7,515 nt of DNA from JACOXB01 sp036517755 (GCA_036517755.1 DATDUH010000040.1:1-7515); one strand, 5' to 3'. Numbered from the stretch's first letter, positions 1 to 6,120 are shown. Made by a program: numbers and translations. Notes: generated from the letters alone by a model not told the origin.

Positions 1-44
1 CCCGCCGTAATTTGAAGCTTAAGAACTGTTTTAATGGGTTTCAC
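1..44 (-). CDS. rplK: Ribosomal protein L11, N-terminal fragment (runs off the left edge)
   Basis: Only the first 14 codons are in the window, starting at a GTG (complement of 42-44). They read MKPIKTVLKLQITA and continue into a glycine; the KxxLKLQIxAG pattern is the N-terminus of L11, the large-subunit protein of the GTPase-associated centre. The usual family sequence has proline in LQIPAG or LQIPGG; here that position is threonine. The start lies 4 nt after the nusG stop, which is the standard nusG-rplK order, and this supports a call on so little sequence. No Shine-Dalgarno site is visible, so translation is probably coupled to nusG. GTG is the only start codon close to the motif in this frame. 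Confidence 0.85.
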   Translation of the reverse strand, partial: MKPIKTVLKLQITA

Positions 45-48
45 TATT

Positions 49-606
49 TTATAACTTTTTAATCTGTAACGAATCGAGCTCAACCGCCGTGTCTCGACCG
101 AAAATCGGCACCATCACTCTTACCCTTCCCTTTTCTTCATCAATCGCAGCCACCTTGCCGTCATAATCCCTGAACGGGCCGTCGGTAATTCGGACAGTCT
201 CGCCAATCTGAACATCAACCTTAAACTTTGGTTCCTCCCCACCCATTCTCGCCATCAACGACTCAATTTCCTCGTAAGAAAGGGCGGTGGGGCTCGTCGG
301 ATCAGAGCCGACAAAACCAGTCACCCGGGGGGTGTTTCTGACCACATACCAAGAATCGGGTTCGAGAATCATCTCAACCAAAACATAGCCAGGATAAATC
401 TTTTCCTCAGTTACCGCTCTTTTACCATTCCTGATCTTGATCTTTTTTTCTTTCGGCACTACCACCCGAAAGATTTTGTCGTTCATCGAGAGAGAATCAA
501 CCCGCTGTTTAAGATAGCGGGCGACCGCATCTTCGTAGCCGGCGTAGGTATGAACCGCGTACCAGCGCTTTAGTTTTGATTCTTCGGTTTCTAGGCGAGG
601 ACTCAT
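49..606 (-). CDS. nusG: Transcription termination/antitermination factor NusG
   Basis: NusG binds the RNA polymerase clamp, modulates pausing and Rho-dependent termination, and can link RNA polymerase to the ribosome. The 185 residues match the usual two-domain length. The NGN domain covers about residues 13-115 (WYAVHTYAGYE near the start, YPGYVLVEM at 71-79, WYVVRNTPRVTGFVG at 86-100). The KOW domain covers about 132-185 (GETVRITDGPFRDYDGKV, ending in LDSLQIKKL). The ATG lies one base after the secE stop and has no clear Shine-Dalgarno site, so translational coupling to secE is likely. rplK follows after 4 nt. No odd residues or truncation are seen. Confidence 0.97.
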   Translation of the reverse strand: MSPRLETEESKLKRWYAVHTYAGYEDAVARYLKQRVDSLSMNDKIFRVVVPKEKKIKIRNGKRAVTEEKIYPGYVLVEMILEPDSWYVVRNTPRVTGFVGSDPTSPTALSYEEIESLMARMGGEEPKFKVDVQIGETVRITDGPFRDYDGKVAAIDEEKGRVRVMVPIFGRDTAVELDSLQIKKL

Positions 607-607
607 T

Positions 608-793
608 CTATCTTAGGATTTTACTGACTAGGGTAAAAAAGAAAAAATCCAAGGCTCCGAGAAAAGCAGCCACAATAAGCGAGAAGGCGATAACGATAAG
701 GGACATCCTTATTGTCTCACCTCGACTCGGCCAGTTAATCCGCCGGACCTCTTTCCTTAAATCTTTGAAAAAATTGCTTAATCGCTCAAGCAT
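608..793 (-). CDS. secE: Preprotein translocase subunit SecE
   Basis: SecE is the small essential subunit that clamps SecY in the SecYEG protein-export channel of the cytoplasmic membrane. The 61 residues are the minimal single-span form. A charged amphipathic helix with the family signature (FFKDLRKEVRRINWPSRGE, about 8-26, matching the usual FLKEVRxExxKVxWP) is followed by one hydrophobic membrane segment at about 29-57. The start is fixed by this motif and by an in-frame TGA 10-12 bases upstream (complement of 803-805). The start has no Shine-Dalgarno site of its own; a GAGG-containing site lies further up, in front of a six-codon reading frame that overlaps the secE start (see separate entry). 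nusG follows after 1 nt. Confidence 0.95.
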   Translation of the reverse strand: MLERLSNFFKDLRKEVRRINWPSRGETIRMSLIVIAFSLIVAAFLGALDFFFFTLVSKILR

Positions 794-806
794 CTTGAGG
801 CATCAT
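786..806 (-). other. Six-codon leader reading frame overlapping the secE start (tentative)
   Basis: Just after the gyrB stop, the minus strand carries AGAGGA, a 7-nt spacer, then ATGATG. This opens the frame MMPQDA and stops at a TGA lying 2 nt beyond the secE ATG (ATGCTTGA). The frame is not that of secE. Since secE lacks its own ribosome site, a ribosome could load here, stop inside the secE start region and restart on secE. Alternatively it is chance, and the GAGG acts weakly on secE at long spacing. There is no conservation evidence. Confidence 0.3.
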
Positions 807-819
807 AATTAATTCCTCT

Positions 820-2754
820 TTAAACATCAAGATTTTTGACCGAAGCGGCATGAAGTTGAATAAAGTGCTTTCTGGGTCCAACTTCATCCCCCATCAATAG
901 ATCGAAGAGCCGATCAGCCTCTTTAGCATCATCAACGGTGACCAATTTGAGTTTCCGGTTCTCGGGATTCATAGTCGTCTCCCAAAGTTGGTCCGGATTC
1001 ATCTCGCCTAAACCCTTGTAGCGCTGGATATTCACCGGTTCGCCGAGCTCAGCCACAATTTTATCCCTTTCAAGCTCACTATGGGCATATTCCCCCGCTT
1101 TCCCTTTCTCGACCCGATAAAGCGGCGGTAAGGCAATATAGAGATAGCCTCCTTCAACCACCCTTGGAAAATGGCGAAAGAAAAGAGTTAAAAGAAGAGT
1201 CCTAATATGAGCGCCGTCAACATCAGCATCGGTCATAATAATGATTTTATGATAACGAAGTTTCGAAAGATCAAACTCTTCGGCGATAGCCGTTCCTAAA
1301 GCTAAAACCAAAGCCGCCAATTCTTTATTGGCTAATAGTTTATCGATCCTGGCCCGTTCGGCATTCAAGATCTTACCTCGCAAGGGCAGGATGGCCTGAA
1401 TTCTCCTATCCCGACCCTGCTTAGCTGAACCGCCAGCCGATGGACCCTCAACAATAAATAATTCTGCCTCTTCAGCTTTTCTTGTCTGACAATCAGCCAG
1501 CTTTCCCGGCAGAGTTAGACCCTCAAGCACGCCTTTTCTAAGAACGCTTTCTTTGGCCGCCTTGGCGGCTAAGCGGGCCCTCGCTGCCAAAAGACATTTT
1601 TCGAGGATGGCCCGGGCGTCAGCTGGCTTTTTCTCAAGATATTCTCGGAGGGCCGCTCCGACCACTGTTTCAGTGGCGGTTCTGGCTTCGGGATTGCCCA
1701 ATCTAGCTTTAGTCTGCCCTTCGAATTGGGGTTCCTTCAGTTTTATCGAAACGATTGTGGTTAATCCCTCCCGAACATCGTCGCCGGTTAAATTATCATC
1801 GTCTTTCTTAAAGTAGCCATTAGCTCGGGCGTAATCATTAAGAGCTCGGGTCAAGGCTGAACGAAAACCGGTCAGGTGCATCCCGCCGTCACTCGTATGA
1901 ATGTTATTGGCAAAACTCAATTCGATGGTTTCGGTACCCTCGTTGTATGAGAGAGCGGTCTCAACCTCAATCGCCTGATGCTCCCGATGAACGTAAAAAA
2001 CATTATCATGGACTTTTCTCTCGCCGTCTTCGTTCAAATAATCGATGAATGATAAAAGCCCGCCATCAAACTGATATGCGGCATAATGGGGCTTGGCCGA
2101 TCTTCCATCTATAAGAACGATTCGAAGCCCCTTGGTCAAATAAGCCTGCTCCCGGAAGTGTTCCAAAATTTGTTTGCGATCAAATTTGATTTCGGAGAAT
2201 ATTTGTTCATCAGGGATAAAAGTGATTTTGGTCCCGTTCCGCTCACATCGGCCGACTTTTTTAACCTTGGTCTTTGCTTTTCCCCGTTCATATTCCTGCT
2301 CGTATTTCGAGCCATCCCGGCAAACTTCGGCCTTAAGCCAGGCGGAAAGTGCATTAACAACTGATACGCCAACACCGTGAAGTCCTCCCGACACCTTATA
2401 AGATTCACCGCCAAATTTGCCGCCGGCGTGAAGGGTGGTCATCACTGTTTCGAGGGCTGATTTTTTAGTCTGGTGGTGAATATCAACCGGGATACCCCGA
2501 CCATCATCTTCAACACTCACCCGATTATCTTTAAGCAATCGGACTTCGATATTTTTGGCGTAACCAGCCATCGCCTCGTCGATCGAGTTGTCTACCACCT
2601 CCCAAATCAAGTGATGAAGGCCGCTCGGCCCGGTTGAGCCGATATACATGCCCGGCCGCTTTCGGACAGGCTCTAACCCCTCAAGGACATAAATATCCTT
2701 AGCTGTATAAGAAGCCTTTTCAGGCTCTGTTTTATCGGTTTTTGGCTTGATCAT
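820..2754 (-). CDS. gyrB: DNA gyrase subunit B (ATPase/TOPRIM subunit)
   Basis: GyrB supplies the ATPase of the A2B2 gyrase that introduces negative supercoils. At 644 residues it is the short form, without the roughly 170-residue insert of enterobacterial GyrB. GHKL ATPase domain: VLEGLEPVRKRPGMYIG (23-39), E52 as general base and N56 in EVVDNSIDEA, DDGRGIP (83-89), GGLHGVG (123-129); the arginine equivalent to the coumarin-contacting R136 of E. coli is R146. Transducer: about 220-400. TOPRIM: catalytic E436 in EGPSAGGSAK, and DADVDGAH (509-516) with the metal-binding aspartates. The C-terminal tail has QRYKGLGEMNPDQLWETTM. The residue two after E436 is P438, where most GyrB proteins have Asp (EGDSAGG). 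The start has no clear Shine-Dalgarno site but fits the family N-terminus. A promoter lies upstream; secE follows 26 nt downstream. Confidence 0.97.
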   Translation of the reverse strand: MIKPKTDKTEPEKASYTAKDIYVLEGLEPVRKRPGMYIGSTGPSGLHHLIWEVVDNSIDEAMAGYAKNIEVRLLKDNRVSVEDDGRGIPVDIHHQTKKSALETVMTTLHAGGKFGGESYKVSGGLHGVGVSVVNALSAWLKAEVCRDGSKYEQEYERGKAKTKVKKVGRCERNGTKITFIPDEQIFSEIKFDRKQILEHFREQAYLTKGLRIVLIDGRSAKPHYAAYQFDGGLLSFIDYLNEDGERKVHDNVFYVHREHQAIEVETALSYNEGTETIELSFANNIHTSDGGMHLTGFRSALTRALNDYARANGYFKKDDDNLTGDDVREGLTTIVSIKLKEPQFEGQTKARLGNPEARTATETVVGAALREYLEKKPADARAILEKCLLAARARLAAKAAKESVLRKGVLEGLTLPGKLADCQTRKAEEAELFIVEGPSAGGSAKQGRDRRIQAILPLRGKILNAERARIDKLLANKELAALVLALGTAIAEEFDLSKLRYHKIIIMTDADVDGAHIRTLLLTLFFRHFPRVVEGGYLYIALPPLYRVEKGKAGEYAHSELERDKIVAELGEPVNIQRYKGLGEMNPDQLWETTMNPENRKLKLVTVDDAKEADRLFDLLMGDEVGPRKHFIQLHAASVKNLDV

Positions 2755-2775
2755 CGTAATAAACGAGACAAAGAA

Positions 2776-2794
2776 AGACCCCCGAGGGTGGTCT
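2776..2794 (-). promoter_or_regulatory. Hairpin in the gyrB leader, possible attenuator
   Basis: On the minus strand AGACC/GGTCT plus CC/GG form a 7-bp stem with one bulged A and a CTCG loop, followed by TTCTTTG. It lies between the predicted gyrB start point (about 2800) and the gyrB ATG, so it is in the leader and not behind pheT alone. The stem is GC-rich but the T tract is interrupted, so it could be a weak intrinsic terminator for readthrough from pheT, an attenuator, or a stabilising 5' hairpin. Confidence 0.4.
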
Positions 2795-2807
2795 ATTTTA
2801 CCCCCTA

Positions 2808-2836
2808 ATTTTACCGAAATTCGACCCTAAACTCAA
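2808..2836 (-). promoter_or_regulatory. Predicted gyrB promoter
   Basis: Reading the minus strand: -35 TTGAGT (complement of 2831-2836), a 17-nt spacer, and -10 TAAAAT (complement of 2808-2813). The start of transcription is expected near 2800, giving a leader of about 46 nt before the gyrB ATG. It lies in the 118-nt gap after pheT and would drive gyrB-secE-nusG-rplK. The call rests on match to the sigma-70 consensus and position only. Confidence 0.6.
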
Positions 2837-2872
2837 GGGAGGGATGGGCTAATTTATGGCTTAAAATAAGGG

Positions 2873-4777
2873 CTATCTGACCCTGGCGTTAAATTTTTGT
2901 GCGAGATATGAGACGATCTTTTCAAGCTCCTGGTTCACCTCCTTATCAAGCAGGGTTTTTTGATCTGACTGGAAAACTAAACGGAAAGTAAAATGGCTTT
3001 CGTCGTAATAATCGATAAGATCAACATCCCTTAGGTTACCGCTCGCTTGAGCCTGAATAGCCGAAAGAATCTCGCCTACCCTTAGTCCGCCTCTCACTTC
3101 TAACGACAAATCCCTCATCACAGCCGGATATTTAGGAATGGGACGGTACTCGTATTCTTCGGCAAGATACGAGGTTAAGCGACCTAAGTCTAATTCGGCG
3201 AGAGCGCTCGAGGCACCTCGGCTATCGAGTCCTCCTAAAAGCTGATTATCAATATGGATTTCGAGGGAACTCTTTTCTGGCTTAAAGTGAAAATCGCTTA
3301 AACCCAAACCATATAAAAGATGTTCTACTGTCCCTTTTAGGGCAAGAAAGGTCTCTCCGTGCTTGGTTTTATTTAATCTGATCCCCAGGCCGAGATGCAG
3401 CTCCTCGCCCGAAACTTTAAAAACATCGCCTAATTCGAAGATTCTGATCGCATCAAAAAACTTAGCATTATCTTCAAGGTTGCGAGTAATTCCCTCCTCC
3501 AAATTGGTTCGGAGATATTTTTTATCCGAGGCAATCGGGTTCTCAAGCTCATAGGCCTCGGGGTTCTTTTTGCTTGAGAACGAATAATTGTAAACTTCGC
3601 TGAAGCCGGAAGCGACAAGGAACACTCTTATTTTGTCTTTCAGTCTAACTGTTTCCGCTTCAACTGCCGGCGTAATACTCACCACTGGCGGCCCGATTTC
3701 AAGCTCATTGTAACCATGGAGCCTCGCCACCTCTTCAACCAGATCTTCAAATATTTGAATATCATCCCTATTAGCAGGGATGCGAACCAAAAACCGATTT
3801 CCGCTCCTTGACCCCGGTTTTATCTCAAATCCGAGACGCACGAGATAATTAATCATTACTTTCCGATCGAGTTTAGTGCCGATGAGACTGTTAAATTTCT
3901 CTGGATCAAACTCGATAATAGTTCCCCTAACTGGCTTGGGATAAATATCAACGGCCTCGAGGAGTCTCGCCCCGACTAATTCCTCGAGTAATTTAGCGGC
4001 CCTTCCCATTCCCAAACTAGTGAGCTCGGGCGTGATCCCATGCGAAAATCGAGTCGCCGCATCAGTAGGCAACCCTAAGCGGCGCCAAGTTCGATAAATG
4101 CTTACCCGATCAAAATTAGCTGATTCAACCACGATTTTTCTTGTTTTTGAGTCCACCTCTGCCTTTTTACCCCCCTTGACGCCGGCAATAGCAATAGGCT
4201 CTTTGCCATCGGCAATCACGAACGTTTCCTCGTTAAGGACGTATTTCTGATTATCTAAAGTGGTGACAGGCTCATTCTTTTTTGCCAGTCTTACCCTGAT
4301 AGTATTTCCCTCGATCTTCTCGGCATCGAAAGCGTGTAACGGCTGACCGGTTTCAAGCATGGCGTAATTCATAATATCGACAACGGCATTAATCGGTCTT
4401 AAGCCGCAAGTTTTTAAAATGTTTTGCAGCCGAGTCGGCGACCGACCCACTTTTGCTATCTCGAAAACTCTAGCTTCATAGCGAGGGCAAAGTTGGGGGT
4501 TAGAAATTTTGACCGAGAGCGAAGGCCGACGACTTCCGGGTTTAGCGCTCGAGGTCTTTAGTTCTTTAAGTTTCAAGTTAAAAACCGCCGCCGCCTCTCT
4601 CGCAACACCCAAATGCGAGACGGCGTTCGAATAACGATTGTGGGGCGCTTCGACGAGCACCACATCACCTTTTGAGTCTTCGACCTCAAATGATTTTAAA
4701 TTCAGGGCTTCAACCAATTTTTGCTTCGACGGCAAACCCGGGACTAATTCTTTGATTAAAGAATAAGAAAATTTCAT
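2873..4777 (-). CDS. pheT: Phenylalanyl-tRNA synthetase beta subunit, short form without the EMAP/OB domain
   Basis: This is the beta subunit of the (alpha-beta)2 enzyme that charges tRNA-Phe; it holds the editing and tRNA-contact domains. It has 634 residues against about 795 in E. coli. The N-terminal B1 part (MKFSYSLIKELVPG, with FEVED near 30-34) passes almost directly into the segment with HNRYSNAVSHLGVAREAAAV at 46-65, which in full-length PheT follows the EMAP-type tRNA-binding OB domain; that domain is absent. Then come B3/B4 (about 88-275, with VVDIMNYAMLETGQPLHAFD), B5 (about 278-360, ending LVEEVARLHGYNE), the catalytic-like core (about 375-530, NPIASDKKYLRTNLEEG) and the FDX-ACB anticodon-binding domain (549-634, KYPAVMRDLSLEV, FQSDQKTLLDKEVN). 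The start codon sits 4 nt after the pheS stop, with AGGAAG directly in front of the ATG and overlapping that stop. Confidence 0.96.
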   Translation of the reverse strand: MKFSYSLIKELVPGLPSKQKLVEALNLKSFEVEDSKGDVVLVEAPHNRYSNAVSHLGVAREAAAVFNLKLKELKTSSAKPGSRRPSLSVKISNPQLCPRYEARVFEIAKVGRSPTRLQNILKTCGLRPINAVVDIMNYAMLETGQPLHAFDAEKIEGNTIRVRLAKKNEPVTTLDNQKYVLNEETFVIADGKEPIAIAGVKGGKKAEVDSKTRKIVVESANFDRVSIYRTWRRLGLPTDAATRFSHGITPELTSLGMGRAAKLLEELVGARLLEAVDIYPKPVRGTIIEFDPEKFNSLIGTKLDRKVMINYLVRLGFEIKPGSRSGNRFLVRIPANRDDIQIFEDLVEEVARLHGYNELEIGPPVVSITPAVEAETVRLKDKIRVFLVASGFSEVYNYSFSSKKNPEAYELENPIASDKKYLRTNLEEGITRNLEDNAKFFDAIRIFELGDVFKVSGEELHLGLGIRLNKTKHGETFLALKGTVEHLLYGLGLSDFHFKPEKSSLEIHIDNQLLGGLDSRGASSALAELDLGRLTSYLAEEYEYRPIPKYPAVMRDLSLEVRGGLRVGEILSAIQAQASGNLRDVDLIDYYDESHFTFRLVFQSDQKTLLDKEVNQELEKIVSYLAQKFNARVR

Positions 4778-4781
4778 CTTC

Positions 4782-5813
4782 CTAAAATTGATTAATAAAG
4801 CGGAGGTCGCCGGAGCGGAAGAGCCGGATATCCGGCACCTTGTACTTAATCATGGTTAGACGATCAACCCCCATACCAAAGGCAAATCCCTGATAATCTC
4901 GGGGATTATAGTGAGCCGCCTCAAAAACATGGGGATGGACCATGCCGGCGCCCATTACCTCAAGCCACTTCGCGCCTAGCTTAATGGCCACGTCTAAACC
5001 CGGCTCAACAAAGGGGTAATAACTCGGTAAATAACGGAACTCTATTTTTTGACCGGAAAAAAATCTTCTAAAAAATTCTTCAACGACAAACTTGAAATTG
5101 GCCAAACTGATATCTTTCCCAACCATCAAACCCTCCATCTGGTTAAAGGTGGTCTCGTGGGTGCTGTCGGTAGCCTCATAGCGGAAGGTCCGGCCTGGTA
5201 CCACGATCTGGAACGGCGGCTGGTGGGTTTCCATATAGCGGATCTGCATCGGTGAAGTATGAGCCCTAAGCAAAAGTTTCTGTCCCTTCCCTAGACCAGA
5301 TTTACGGAGTAAATCTGGTCGGGCGAGCTTCCCGCTCTTCGCGGCAGGAAGCTTTAGCCAGAAAGTATCCCAAGATTCTCGAGCCGGATGGTAAGGCGGA
5401 ATATTTAAGGCGTCGAAATTATAATATTCTGTCTCAAGCTCTGGCCCTTCAACCACGGAAAAGTTCATCGCCAGGAATATTCTCCTCATCTCGGCCTCAA
5501 CCTTAGTCAAGGGATGAAGATGCCCTAGTTTTGGCTTTTGACCAGGTCGGGTAATATCGAACTCAAGGGACGGCTCGATCTCCAGCTCTTTTTTCTTAAA
5601 CTCAATCGCCCCCTCAAGCTCTCTTTTTAGCTTTTGAGCTATCGGACCAACCGTCTTTCGCTCCTCCAGAGAGAGTTCTTTCAGTTTTCTTAAAAACTGA
5701 GTCAGACTGCCTTTTCGGCCAAGGTACTTAACCTTAAAGGAATTAAGCTCTTTTTGATTCCGGACCCGCTCGAGTTCGCGAAACGCGACCTCCCTGAGAT
5801 TCTCAATTTTCAT
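4782..5813 (-). CDS. pheS: Phenylalanyl-tRNA synthetase alpha subunit
   Basis: This is the catalytic class II subunit that activates phenylalanine and transfers it to tRNA-Phe. It has 343 residues, against about 327-350 in the family. An N-terminal coiled-coil arm (about 1-80, rich in K/E/L) is followed by the class II core: GPELETEYYNFDALN (123-137), HPARESWDTFWL (142-153), LLRAHTSPMQIRYM (181-194), PGRTFRYEATDSTHETTFNQMEG (206-228), PSYYPFVEPGLDVAI (263-277) and the closing motif-3 region FGMGVDRLTMIKY (312-324). Residues 154-174, between FWL and LLRAHTS, are encoded by two inverted repeats (separate entries); other bacteria have a loop of variable length here, so activity need not suffer. 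The ATG at 5813 fits the family N-terminus; only a weak AGAG precedes it and the predicted leader is very short. pheT follows 4 nt on. Confidence 0.97.
   Translation of the reverse strand: MKIENLREVAFRELERVRNQKELNSFKVKYLGRKGSLTQFLRKLKELSLEERKTVGPIAQKLKRELEGAIEFKKKELEIEPSLEFDITRPGQKPKLGHLHPLTKVEAEMRRIFLAMNFSVVEGPELETEYYNFDALNIPPYHPARESWDTFWLKLPAAKSGKLARPDLLRKSGLGKGQKLLLRAHTSPMQIRYMETHQPPFQIVVPGRTFRYEATDSTHETTFNQMEGLMVGKDISLANFKFVVEEFFRRFFSGQKIEFRYLPSYYPFVEPGLDVAIKLGAKWLEVMGAGMVHPHVFEAAHYNPRDYQGFAFGMGVDRLTMIKYKVPDIRLFRSGDLRFINQF
5294..5320. repeat. Perfect inverted repeat inside pheS (12-bp arms, 3-nt loop)
   Basis: GACCAGATTTAC, loop GGA, then the exact reverse complement GTAAATCTGGTC. In the pheS frame it encodes about residues 165-174 (RPDLLRKSGL), within a loop of variable length in PheS. 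A 12-bp perfect palindrome in coding DNA, together with the adjacent one, suggests an in-frame palindromic element like the Rickettsia palindromic elements, rather than selection on the protein. Confidence 0.8.
5325..5354. repeat. Second inverted repeat inside pheS, adjacent to the first
   Basis: GAGCTTCC at 5325-5332 pairs with GGAAGCTT at 5347-5354 (eight pairs, the outermost G-T). Two further G-C pairs and a G-T lie inside, past a C-A mismatch, around a CTTCGC loop. In the pheS frame it encodes residues 154-163 (KLPAAKSGKL). It sits 4 nt from the perfect palindrome, so the two together make up nearly the whole variable loop. Confidence 0.6.
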
Positions 5814-5826
5814 AGGCTATAACTCT

Positions 5827-5856
5827 ATTCTAGCAATCCCGAGCGAGGCGACGCAA
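5827..5856 (-). promoter_or_regulatory. Predicted pheST promoter
   Basis: Reading the minus strand: -35 TTGCGT (complement of 5851-5856), an 18-nt spacer, and -10 TAGAAT (complement of 5827-5832). The -10 ends 13 nt before the pheS ATG, so the leader would be only about 5-7 nt. That leaves no room for a T-box or peptide attenuator of the kind often found before aminoacyl-tRNA synthetase genes. Confidence 0.5.
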
Positions 5857-5865
5857 GAATGTGTT

Positions 5866-5893
5866 TTGACAACTCTAATAATTCGAGTAAGCT
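5866..5893 (+). promoter_or_regulatory. Predicted promoter of the CAT-anticodon tRNA unit
   Basis: A consensus -35 TTGACA at 5866-5871, a 16-nt spacer and TAAGCT at 5888-5893 (T, A and final T conserved). Transcription would begin near 5900 and run through both tRNA genes. The -10 is weak; GCTATG three bases on is an alternative. It lies back to back with the pheS promoter. Confidence 0.5.
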
Positions 5894-5933
5894 ATGAAAG
5901 GCCCCACTTCGCTAAGGCTACGAGGGGTAAAAC

Positions 5934-6005
5934 AGCGGGGAAGTGTAACAGTTGCACGTGAGCCTCATAAGCTCAAGGTAGTGGGTGCAATTCCCGCCCC
6001 CGCAA
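5934..6005 (+). tRNA. Initiator-like tRNA-Met (CAT) with a non-canonical elbow
   Basis: 72 nt, anticodon CAT at 5966-5968. The acceptor GCGGGG/CCCCGC with an unpaired A1-A72 and A73 is the initiator type (no 1:72 pair). The anticodon arm is a perfect TGAGC/GCTCA around CTCATAA, and the D stem (GTGT/GCAC) and T stem (GTGGG/CCCGC) pair fully, counting G-T. The residues that build the tertiary elbow are not standard: A instead of T at position 8, a 7-nt D loop AACAGTT without GG, A instead of C at 48, and T loop TGCAATT with G at 55. The initiator's three G-C pairs in the anticodon stem and its A11-T24 pair are also missing (here A29-T41 and T11-A24). No CCA is encoded. It could be a very divergent initiator, a specialised non-ribosomal tRNA, or a decaying copy; intact stems argue against plain decay. 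Confidence 0.7.
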
Positions 6006-6048
6006 CAAGTAGGCAAAGGACTTTCACTCACACCAATTATGCAATCCC

Positions 6049-6120
6049 GACGGTGTAGCTCAGTGGTAGAGCGAGGGACTCATAAACCCTAGGTCGCAGG
6101 TTCGATCCCTGCCACCGTCA
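6049..6120 (+). tRNA. tRNA with CAT anticodon, elongator tRNA-Met or lysidine-modified tRNA-Ile2
   Basis: A full cloverleaf of 72 nt: acceptor GACGGTG/CACCGTC with A73, D arm GCTC/GAGC with AGTGGTA loop containing GG, anticodon arm AGGGA/ACCCT around CTCATAA (CAT at 6080-6082), variable loop AGGTC, and T arm GCAGG/CCTGC with canonical TTCGATC. All tertiary positions are standard. The one flaw is an A-A opposition at 31-39 next to the anticodon loop. A paired 1:72 and ordinary arms exclude the initiator. A CAT gene may instead be tRNA-Ile2, read as AUA after lysidine modification by TilS, and the sequence alone does not decide. No CCA is encoded. It lies 43 nt after the initiator-like gene and is probably co-transcribed. 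Confidence 0.95.

Noticed and set aside
576..812. Plus-strand frame of 78 codons across secE
   Set aside because: It is antisense to secE and the start of nusG, with a Lys/Ser-rich composition and no family features.
3763..3782. 7-bp inverted repeat CATCCCT/AGGGATG within pheT
   Set aside because: It encodes the conserved IPANRDDI region of PheT, so the bases follow from the protein; the stem is short and probably chance.
5814..5933. A T-box or peptide attenuator before pheST
   Set aside because: The predicted leader is under 10 nt, and no T-box specifier or AGGGTGG-type element is present on the minus strand.
5900..6120. tmRNA, RNase P RNA or SRP RNA
   Set aside because: None of their conserved cores is seen, and the structure is fully explained by two separate tRNA-type cloverleaves.
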